In this document: one piece after another, positions 57,486 through 64,000 of the stretch
How the letters are laid out: each line of letters opens with the position of its first letter
Position numbering within the stretch: position 1 is the stretch's first letter
Program-made: the position numbers and the translations under genes
The notes under the pieces: generated by a model
Seen by the model: the letters and a program-made list of their open reading frames with translations, nothing else
Told to the model about the DNA's origin: nothing
Database searches by the model: none
NCBI GenBank assembly: GCA_900547035.1
Contig: URFM01000004.1
Location: forward strand, 1-64,000
Origin: an uncultured Clostridium sp.
Lineage (GTDB): Bacteria; Bacillota; Clostridia; Lachnospirales; Lachnospiraceae
DNA length: 64,000 nucleotides
Direction of reading: 5' to 3'

Positions 57486-58175
57486 TTACACTTTAAATCT
57501 GTACCCCACCCCCCAGATGGTCTCAATATACTGGGGCTTCGCGGTATTATACTCAATCTTCTCCCGAATCTTCTTAATATGGACCGTCACCGTGGCGATA
57601 TCTCCAATGGACTCCATATCCCAGATTTTGGAAAATAGTTCTTCCTTCGTAAACACATGGTTGGGATTCTGGGCCAGGAAGGTTAACAGGTCAAATTCCT
57701 TGGTAGTGAAAGTCTTCTCCTCTCCGTTGACCCACACTCTTCGGGCTGTCTTGTCAATCTTCAGTCCCCGAATCTCAATAATCTCGTTGGAAGGCTGGCC
57801 GCTTCCAATAAGCCGCTCATACCTTGCTAAATGCGCCTTTACCCGGGCCACCATCTCGCTGGGGCTAAAAGGCTTTGTAATGTAATCGTCCGCTCCAAGA
57901 CCAAGCCCCCGGATCTTATCAATGTCTTCCTTTTTGGCGGAAATCATAATAATCGGTGTATTCTTTACTTCCCGAATTTTTTTGCATATCTCAAATCCAT
58001 CCGTTCCAGGAAGCATCAAATCCAGGATAAACAAATCAAAGTCGCCCTTCAGAGCCTTTTCCAGTCCCTCGGTTCCATCGTTCTCAATCTCCACCTCAAA
58101 TCCGGAAAGCTCCAGATAATCCTTTTCCAGCTCCGCAATACTCTCTTCATCTTCCACGATCAGTATTTTACTCAT
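57486..58175 (-). CDS. OmpR/PhoB-family response regulator
   Basis: 229 residues. Receiver domain at 1-120 with the acidic pair (VEDEES), phospho-acceptor Asp in LFILDLMLPGTDGF near residue 52, Ser in MISAKK and Lys in YITKPFSP. A winged-helix DNA-binding domain follows at 130-229 (FTTKEFDLLTFLAQNP; VTVHIKKIREKI; ETIWGVGYRF). Cytoplasmic transcription regulator, paired with the histidine kinase whose gene it overlaps by eight bases. Target genes unknown; the neighbouring wall-protein genes are possible. Confidence 0.95.
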   Translation of the reverse strand: MSKILIVEDEESIAELEKDYLELSGFEVEIENDGTEGLEKALKGDFDLFILDLMLPGTDGFEICKKIREVKNTPIIMISAKKEDIDKIRGLGLGADDYITKPFSPSEMVARVKAHLARYERLIGSGQPSNEIIEIRGLKIDKTARRVWVNGEEKTFTTKEFDLLTFLAQNPNHVFTKEELFSKIWDMESIGDIATVTVHIKKIREKIEYNTAKPQYIETIWGVGYRFKV

Positions 58176-59667
58176 CCTGTATAACCTCCTGATATTTTCT
58201 TAGGACAAAATGAATCTCCGTCCCGATGCCCTCCTTGCTGGTGGCCCAGATCCGTCCTCCATGGTCCTCAATAATCTTTCGTACGATGGAAAGCCCGATT
58301 CCGCTGCCCCCCTGGGAGGAATTGCGGGAAGAGTCCGTGCGGTAGAAACGGTCAAAGATATTTGGCAGATCCTTTGCCGCAATGCCCTTTCCGTTATCCT
58401 CGATTTCCACCTGGATAAAATCCCCCACATCTTTAATGCGAATGTTGATGATGCCCTTCTTCTTGTCCAGATATTTGACGGAATTGCTGATGATGTTGTT
58501 GATTACCCGCTTCATCTGCTCTGCATCCGCTATAATCAGGACCTCTTCATCTACATAATTAAAATATCCCAGCTCAATTCCCCTGGCCTCCATATCCAAA
58601 CCCACTTCCTCTATACAGTCCCGGAAATACTGGGCCACGTTAATCTTGGAATAGGTGTAGGGAATTCGATTGGTATCGATCTTAGAATAAAAGGTCAGCT
58701 CATCGATCAGGCGATCCATGTCATTGGCTTTATTGTAAATGGTGCGGATGTATTTGTCCAGCTTTTCCGGCGAGGAAGCTACTCCGTCCAGAATCCCCTC
58801 CACATAGCCCTTAATGGCTGTAATAGGTGTCTTTAAGTCATGGGAAATGTTGCTGATTAACTCCTTGCTCTCCTTGTCATACTGGATTTTCTCCTCCGCG
58901 TTTTCCTTCAAACGCAGACGCATCTCCTCAAAATCGCTGCAAAGCTGTCCGATTTCATCGTCCGCCTCCACGTCCAGGGTAAATTCCAGATTGCCGTCCC
59001 GTATCTTTTTGGTAGCTTCCTGAAGCTTATTTAAGGGGCCCAAAATCGACCGGTAGACCCAGATTACCAGAAGGATTCCCGCCGCCACCAGAATCGTGAT
59101 TCCCACCAGCAGAAGCTCCTGGACCATGGATTTCACTTCCGGAATCAAATCATCTACATTGGATACAATGAACACGCTTCCCGGGATATCATCTGTAAAA
59201 TTAAAGTCAATCTGCTTGATAAGATGCTGGCTTTCGCCGTCCAGATAGATGCCGCCCTCCAGATCTTCCCCTACCGCATTAAACTCCAAAAGCTGGCTGC
59301 ACAGATCCTGGTCTACAACTCCGTTATCCCCGCCCCAGTAGATAATTCCGTTACCCTTGCGCACAATTAGGTAAGCGTAATGCTCCTTCAGCTGCGTATT
59401 CACCTGATCCAGGTAAGCCTTATCCTCATAGAGGTCCGGTGACGCTTCAATCTCCTCCCGGATATCCTGTTGTGCCCGACTGGTCAGACGGTTAAATACC
59501 TGAAGAGAATTTCCGGAGAACAGATCAATCTGCTCCGTCAGACCGTATTCTTTCCGGAACGCCTGAGCCTGATAGGAGCTTAAGGCCATTACCGCAGCAT
59601 AAAACAGCAGGAGCGGTACAATGGTGATGGTCAAAAAGGCCACCGCCAGACGTGTTTTCAGCTTCAT
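58168..59667 (-). CDS. Membrane sensor histidine kinase
   Basis: 499 residues from ATG 59667 (AAAGGAG upstream). Membrane helix at 5-30 (AVAFLTITIVPLLLFYAAVMAL), extracellular sensor at about 30-180, second helix (LLLVGITILVAAGILLVIW), HAMP linker (LDVEADDEIGQLCSDFEEM), H-box NISHDLKTPITAIKGY, and the ATP-binding motifs NNIISNSVKYLDK, VEIEDNGKGIAAKDLPNIFDRFYR and GGSGIGLSIVRKI. The signal sensed is unknown. It is first in the operon with the regulator, and their genes overlap by eight bases. Confidence 0.95.
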   Translation of the reverse strand: MKLKTRLAVAFLTITIVPLLLFYAAVMALSSYQAQAFRKEYGLTEQIDLFSGNSLQVFNRLTSRAQQDIREEIEASPDLYEDKAYLDQVNTQLKEHYAYLIVRKGNGIIYWGGDNGVVDQDLCSQLLEFNAVGEDLEGGIYLDGESQHLIKQIDFNFTDDIPGSVFIVSNVDDLIPEVKSMVQELLLVGITILVAAGILLVIWVYRSILGPLNKLQEATKKIRDGNLEFTLDVEADDEIGQLCSDFEEMRLRLKENAEEKIQYDKESKELISNISHDLKTPITAIKGYVEGILDGVASSPEKLDKYIRTIYNKANDMDRLIDELTFYSKIDTNRIPYTYSKINVAQYFRDCIEEVGLDMEARGIELGYFNYVDEEVLIIADAEQMKRVINNIISNSVKYLDKKKGIINIRIKDVGDFIQVEIEDNGKGIAAKDLPNIFDRFYRTDSSRNSSQGGSGIGLSIVRKIIEDHGGRIWATSKEGIGTEIHFVLRKYQEVIQDE

Positions 59668-59840
59668 ACAATACTTCTCCTTTACTGCCAATAAGAAAAT
59701 TATACCATGTCCATTAAACTCGTGGGGTAGCTCGTTAAATGGTCAGGTATAACTCGCACTAGGCTCGTGAAAGACCTTGCCCAGTGCTCATATTATACCA
59801 CATCTGATGCCGCATTGTTTATTAAACTATTATAAAATGC

Positions 59841-59878
59841 AGGAAGCCAAAACAGACTCCTCTCTGCTTTGGCCTCCT
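59841..59878 (-). terminator. glyS terminator
   Basis: AGGAAGCCAAAACAGA (59841-59856) pairs with TCTGCTTTGGCCTCCT (59863-59878), a long stem with one mismatch, 22 bases past the glyS stop. The T-run is short (GCATTTTATAAT). The stretch 59668-59840 shows nothing else. Confidence 0.65.
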
Positions 59879-59900
59879 GTATTTAAACCAAGTATTAATT

Positions 59901-61289
59901 TTAGAACATAAACTTATCCTCAAAATAACTCTTTAATTCCGCAATCGGCACCCTCACCTGCTCCATGGTGTCGCGGTCGCGGACGGTGACGGAGTGGTCC
60001 TCCTCAGAGTCGAAATCGTAGGTAATGCAGAAGGGAGTTCCGATTTCATCCTGTCTTCTGTACCGCTTTCCGATATTTCCTCTGTCGTCGAACTCGCAGT
60101 TGTAGTACTTGCACAGCTGGGCGTAAATCTTCTCCGCGCCCTCGTTGAGCTTCTTAGAAAGGGGCAGGATTCCGATTTTCACCGGAGCGATGGCGGGATG
60201 GAAATGAAGCACCGTACGGGTATCTCCATCGGGCAGGGTCTCCTCATCGTAAGCGGAGCAGAGGAATGCCAGGGTTACCCGGTCCGCGCCCAGTGAGGGC
60301 TCGATGACGTAGGGGATATATTTCTCCTTGGCCTCATCGTCAAAATAGCTCATGTCCTGGCCGGATACCGTCTGATGCTGGGTCAGGTCGTAATCGGTCC
60401 GGTCCGCGATTCCCCAGAGCTCGCCCCAGCCGAAGGGGAAGAGGAACTCGATGTCCGTGGTAGCCTTGCTGTAGAAGCACAGCTCCTCCGGAGAGTGGTC
60501 TCTGGCCCGCATCTCATTATCCTTGATTCCCAAGCTCTTTAACCAGTTAATGCAGAACTCCTTCCAGTAAGCAAACCACTCCAAATCCGTGCCGGGCTTG
60601 CAGAAAAACTCCAGCTCCATCTGCTCAAACTCTCTGGTACGGAAAGTGAAGTTTCCGGGAGTGATCTCATTTCGGAAAGATTTTCCGATCTGACCGATTC
60701 CAAAAGGAACTTTCTTTCTGGAGGTTCTCTGAACATTTTTAAAGTTGACAAAAATACCCTGAGCAGTTTCAGGACGCAGGTACACCGTATTCTTAGCGTC
60801 CTCCGTTACGCCCTGGAAAGTTTTGAACATCAGGTTAAACTGACGGATATCCGTAAAATCATGGGCTCCGCAGCTGGGGCAGCAGATGTGGTGGTCTTCA
60901 ATGTACTGCTTCATCTGTTCCTGGCTCCAGCCGTCTACGGAGCCTTCCAGGGTAATGCCGTGCTCTTCATTGTAGTCCTCAATCAGCTTATCGGCGCGGA
61001 AACGCTCCTTACACTGTTTGCAGTCCATCAGGGGGTCGGAAAATCCGCCCAGATGTCCGCTGGCTACCCAGGTCTGAGAATTCATCAAAATGGCGCAGTC
61101 CACACCTACGTTGTAGGGACTCTCGGTGATAAACTTGCTCCACCAGGCCTTCTTCACGTTGTTCTTCAGCTCCACGCCCAGATTTCCGTAATCCCAGGTA
61201 TTGGCAAGTCCGCCGTAAATCTCAGACCCCGGGTACACAAAGCCTCTTGTCTTGGCAAGAGCCACGATTTTTTCCATTGTCTTTTCCAT
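59901..61289 (-). CDS. glyS: Glycyl-tRNA synthetase, homodimeric type
   Basis: 462 residues, the usual size of the single-chain bacterial/archaeal form. Class II motifs: motif 1 area [18 protein letters not shown], motif 2 [34 protein letters not shown], given as a region near 200-235, and motif 3 [11 protein letters not shown] zinc-type pair (CKQCK, CCPSCG) is present, and the C-terminal anticodon-binding domain begins near 360. It charges tRNA-Gly with glycine in the cytoplasm. Downstream of a lipoprotein gene by 26 bases and of recO and era, a housekeeping cluster. Confidence 0.97.
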   Translation of the reverse strand: MEKTMEKIVALAKTRGFVYPGSEIYGGLANTWDYGNLGVELKNNVKKAWWSKFITESPYNVGVDCAILMNSQTWVASGHLGGFSDPLMDCKQCKERFRADKLIEDYNEEHGITLEGSVDGWSQEQMKQYIEDHHICCPSCGAHDFTDIRQFNLMFKTFQGVTEDAKNTVYLRPETAQGIFVNFKNVQRTSRKKVPFGIGQIGKSFRNEITPGNFTFRTREFEQMELEFFCKPGTDLEWFAYWKEFCINWLKSLGIKDNEMRARDHSPEELCFYSKATTDIEFLFPFGWGELWGIADRTDYDLTQHQTVSGQDMSYFDDEAKEKYIPYVIEPSLGADRVTLAFLCSAYDEETLPDGDTRTVLHFHPAIAPVKIGILPLSKKLNEGAEKIYAQLCKYYNCEFDDRGNIGKRYRRQDEIGTPFCITYDFDSEEDHSVTVRDRDTMEQVRVPIAELKSYFEDKFMF

Positions 61290-61315
61290 CGCTTTTTCCT
61301 CTCTCTCTTTTCCTT

Positions 61316-61966
61316 CTACTGGAAAATAATATAGCTGACCCCATCCTCGGGAGTCTGTACCACCGATTCTCCATCCAGGGTACAGCCCTCAGTGGTGTAA
61401 AGAATCTTTCCTTCGGTCTGAATCCGGCCGGCACCTTCAACCCGCACGGCTCTGTTGTCGCCCTTCTCGGTAACTTTGGACAGATCCGCGCTGCTTCCCT
61501 TGGCATCCGTGAAAACCGCCTGGGAGAAATCCCCCTCCTGCGCCATGGCCGACACAGTATCCGTTGTCAGATCGGCAAAGGCAATTTCCGGATTTCGGAT
61601 GGCCTGATTAAACGCCATCAGCGTCTCCGGGGAATCGTAGTTCAGAATGCATTTTAAAATCTGTCCTCCTTCTCCCTCTTCCACCGTACAGGAAGATACG
61701 CTGATGGGAGCTGACTCCTGAGCGTCCTGCCCGGCCTTAAACTCCTCCACCCGTTCGCTTACAAAGACTTCCAGGTCCTCCTGGGAGTAATAATTCTGTT
61801 CCGTCTGCTCCACAGAAGCACTGCTGACGGAACCATCCTTCTTAATATAGATGCTGCTCTGGTCCGGATCAAATCCTGACAACGCTGCCCTTCCGGAGCA
61901 CCCGCAGATCAGAAGGCCGCCAAAAGCAGCCAGAAGAAACGCTCTCGCCGGCATTCCTATTCTCAT
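61316..61966 (-). CDS. Lipoprotein of unknown function between recO and glyS
   Basis: 216 residues from ATG 61966 (AAGGAAAAGAG upstream). Lipobox LLICGC at residues 18-23, so a membrane-anchored extracytoplasmic protein. The mature part is acidic, with [18 protein letters not shown] and [25 protein letters not shown]; two Cys may pair. The C-terminus ([26 protein letters not shown]) looks beta-rich. I do not recognise the family. Conserved position in the recO-glyS gap suggests a housekeeping envelope role, but that is inference. Confidence 0.75.
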   Translation of the reverse strand: MRIGMPARAFLLAAFGGLLICGCSGRAALSGFDPDQSSIYIKKDGSVSSASVEQTEQNYYSQEDLEVFVSERVEEFKAGQDAQESAPISVSSCTVEEGEGGQILKCILNYDSPETLMAFNQAIRNPEIAFADLTTDTVSAMAQEGDFSQAVFTDAKGSSADLSKVTEKGDNRAVRVEGAGRIQTEGKILYTTEGCTLDGESVVQTPEDGVSYIIFQ

Positions 61967-62151
61967 ACTCTTTTCCTTCCTCGCTCTCCAGGATATTGTG
62001 ATGAAGGCGTCAAAAGGTATTTTTCGCGTCCCAGTGTTATACTTGCCCGCCTGGCCTTTTGACACTTGTATCATATTATATCCGCTGACCGCCATAATTT
62101 CAAGCCTTCCCGCGCAAGTTGCCTTTACTTCTTTGACACCTGTCCACAATT

Positions 62152-62802
62152 CTAACCGGTCAGCGTCTCCAGAATCTCCAGAGATTTGCACTGGCGGGGC
62201 AGGAACCGTTTCCGTGCCCGATCTACGCAGCGGGCAAACTCCTGCTCCACGGGCTCCTTCAGCACAAACCGGTACAGCTCCTCTACCGGTGTGCAGACCA
62301 CATACTCCCAGGCGTAGGCGCAGGAGTCGGAAACCTTCTCCTCCGGCAGCTGGGTATATTCCCCGCCGATGACCATGGTCTTCAGCTCGAAAATCCTTCG
62401 CACCAGGGAATTGGGAATAGCAGGCTTTAACAGCGCCCGCAAAGACTGATACACCAGTTTTAACAGCTCCGTTGCGTCCTCATTTTCTCCGGAACACAGT
62501 CCCGCCAATTCCAAAAAATAGGAGCCATAGCAGGCTCCTTCAATGTCCGCCGACAGTTCCTCGAAATAATTGATGACCTGGGCCGACTGAAGATTATAGG
62601 CAGAACGGCCTTCGTAAAGGGTAAACCTGCCGAACACAAAGGTTCTGGAGCAGGCCATCAGTGAGCTGCCCTGTCGTCTGGCGCCGTGGGCGAAGGCGGT
62701 AATCTTTCCCCGTTCTGTGGTCAAAAGCACCAGCCGCCGGTCATAGTCGCCGGAAGGGGCAGCGGTCAGGACCATCCCCAACAGCGTGATTGATTCCCTC
62801 AT
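62152..62802 (-). CDS. recO: DNA repair protein RecO
   Basis: 216 residues from ATG 62802 (AAAGGAGAGG upstream). OB-fold N-terminus (GMVLTAAPSGDYDRRLVLLTTERGKITAFAHGARR, near residues 10-45), conserved LYEGRSAYNLQSAQVINYFEEL, then the helical RecO C-terminal domain (SLRALLKPAIPNSLVRRIFELKTM). RecO acts with RecF and RecR to load RecA at gaps. The region between era and recO (62803-62906) has no ORF. 185 bases separate it from the lipoprotein start. Confidence 0.93.
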   Translation of the reverse strand: MRESITLLGMVLTAAPSGDYDRRLVLLTTERGKITAFAHGARRQGSSLMACSRTFVFGRFTLYEGRSAYNLQSAQVINYFEELSADIEGACYGSYFLELAGLCSGENEDATELLKLVYQSLRALLKPAIPNSLVRRIFELKTMVIGGEYTQLPEEKVSDSCAYAWEYVVCTPVEELYRFVLKEPVEQEFARCVDRARKRFLPRQCKSLEILETLTG

Positions 62803-62906
62803 CCGCCCCTCTCCTTTCTTATTTTTCGTTGCACATCGCTCTTTTTTGTTGTAATTACAACGCAATTGTTCAATTCCAGACAAACCAGGCAATCCCGCCG
62901 CACTCT

Positions 62907-63818
62907 CTAAACATCCTTCGCATCATAGCCGTAATTTTTCATATACAGCTCGCTGTCCCGCCACTCCCTGCGGACCTTCACCCACAGCTGCAGGTTCACT
63001 CTCATCTCCAGCATCTGCTCAATTTCCCGGCGAGCCTCGGTGCCGATTTTTTTCAGCATGCCCCCGCCCTTTCCGATGATGATTCCCTTGTGGGATTCCT
63101 TCTCGCAGATGATGCTGGCCTCGATATCCATGATGCCGCCCTTCCGCTCCTTCATCTTCTCGATGGTCACGGCAATCCCGTGGGGAATCTCATCGTCCAG
63201 CAGGCGCAGGGCCTTCTCCCGGATCAGCTCCGCCGCAATCTGGCGCATGGGCTGGTCCGTCACCGTGTCCTCATCGTAAAACTGAGGACCGTAGGGCAGG
63301 TATTTGAAAATCAGCTCCAGCAAAAGGTCCGTATTCCGGTCCTTGAGAGCCGACAGGGGAACAATCTCCGCAAAAGGACAGATATCCTTATAAGCATCGA
63401 TAAAAGTCAGAATTTCCTCCTGCTTCTTCACCTGGTCAATCTTATTGATGACCAGAATCACAGGCGTTTTAACCCCGGAAAGCTGCTCGGCAATATGGCG
63501 CTCTCCCGCCCCGATGAAGGTGGAGGGTTCCACCAGCCATAAAACCAGGTCCACTTCCTTTAAGGTATGCTCCGCCACATTGACCATGTATTCTCCCAAT
63601 TTATTCTTGGCCTTATGGATTCCCGGAGTGTCCAGGAAAATAATCTGCCCCCGCTCATCGGTATAAACCGTCTGAATCCGGTTTCGGGTAGTCTGAGGCT
63701 TGTTGGAAGTAATGGCAATCTTCTGGCCAATGAGATGGTTCATCAAGGTAGACTTGCCCACATTGGGCCGTCCCACCAGAGTTACAAAACCTGATTTTTT
63801 CTGTGTATTTTCTTCCAT
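62907..63818 (-). CDS. era: GTPase Era
   Basis: 303 residues. G1 GRPNVGKS near 16-23, switch region TSNKPQTTRNRI, G3 DTPGIHK, G4 NKIDQVK, SAL(K), and a C-terminal KH domain with GIIIGKGGGMLKKIG. Essential GTPase that binds 16S rRNA and assists 30S subunit maturation. AACGGAGAGAAG precedes the ATG. Followed by recO on the same strand. Confidence 0.97.
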   Translation of the reverse strand: MEENTQKKSGFVTLVGRPNVGKSTLMNHLIGQKIAITSNKPQTTRNRIQTVYTDERGQIIFLDTPGIHKAKNKLGEYMVNVAEHTLKEVDLVLWLVEPSTFIGAGERHIAEQLSGVKTPVILVINKIDQVKKQEEILTFIDAYKDICPFAEIVPLSALKDRNTDLLLELIFKYLPYGPQFYDEDTVTDQPMRQIAAELIREKALRLLDDEIPHGIAVTIEKMKERKGGIMDIEASIICEKESHKGIIIGKGGGMLKKIGTEARREIEQMLEMRVNLQLWVKVRREWRDSELYMKNYGYDAKDV

Positions 63819-63836
63819 TCTTCTCTCCGTTCCTCT

Positions 63837-64000
63837 TTAGTGGTACAGGTTCAGGGTGGTCTTAAACAGCTTCTCATCCTCCGTAATCTTCCGGTCATTT
63901 CCAATAGCGCAGAGAGCTCCCGTATCCAGAAGCGCCTGGATCATGGGCGCCAGAGCCCGGATGTCCTCCTGCCTGGCTTCCAGGATTTCCTTCCGCTCCT
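63837..64000 (-). CDS. C-terminal end of an M16C (insulinase-family) peptidase, partial
   Basis: The minus-strand frame enters from beyond the window. Its last residues are ERKEILEARQEDIRALAPMI, then QALLDTGALCAIGNDRKIT and EDEKLFKTTLNLYH, then TAA. This resembles the C-terminal end of large zinc-dependent presequence-protease-type peptidases of Firmicutes (DIRALA...CxxGNxxKIxExxxLF). The catalytic part is outside the window. It stops 19 bases before the era start. Confidence 0.6.
   Translation of the reverse strand, partial: ERKEILEARQEDIRALAPMIQALLDTGALCAIGNDRKITEDEKLFKTTLNLYH

Overview
The window looks like the chromosome of a gut Lachnospiraceae bacterium (Clostridium cluster XIVa, near the symbiosum/bolteae type). 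The evidence is the family character of PpdK, Era, RecO and the single-chain glycyl-tRNA synthetase, the many GWxxxxxGWWY...DGNGDGxAECYYF wall-binding repeats, and strong AGGAGG ribosome sites. Nearly every gene is on the minus strand, so transcription runs from high to low coordinates. I saw no tRNA, rRNA or CRISPR array.

Layout, low to high coordinates. 0-4.2 kb: an Rpn-family nuclease gene, an old-yellow-enzyme/FAD oxidoreductase and its LysR-type neighbour. 4.3-28.8 kb: a surface-protein region. It holds a 4839-residue Cna-B/SpaA-repeat adhesin with an unusual LVKTG sorting signal, followed two bases later by an ORF that joins a lipoprotein-like part to a class B sortase. The sortase also has its own internal start. 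Upstream lie an Rpn gene, two wall-binding-repeat proteins and another secreted protein. 29.3-31.6 kb: a fusion of an unknown domain, an FHA domain and an ADP-ribosylglycohydrolase.

31.79-45.78 kb: a 13,987-bp, AT-richer mobile element. It is inserted exactly at the 3' end of ppdK and bounded by a 17-bp direct repeat. The old ppdK C-terminus (AAINNK, stop) and the old terminator are stranded at the far end, next to the large serine recombinase. The element supplied ppdK with a new C-terminus (KEHQQS) and a new terminator. Its cargo is an adenine methylase, a DUF927-type ATPase, a small resolvase, two secreted wall-binding proteins, a SprT-like protein, a 49-residue membrane protein and several unknowns. 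One unknown gene (42064-42660) sits behind what looks like an antisense-RNA attenuation switch: opposed promoters, a structured antisense RNA of about 97 nt, and a terminator just before the ORF. Short palindromes and leader motifs recur across the element.

45.8-64 kb: ppdK with a cre-like promoter site; a two-gene, overlapping pair of a TIR-membrane-PDZ protein and a TrkA-N/RyR membrane protein (a candidate conflict or stress-signalling system); an orphan prepilin peptidase; an Rpn gene broken by a 26-bp tandem duplication; two paralogous wall-binding proteins, one out of frame at a G7 tract; a two-component system; then the housekeeping series glyS, a lipoprotein, recO, era and the end of an M16-type peptidase gene.
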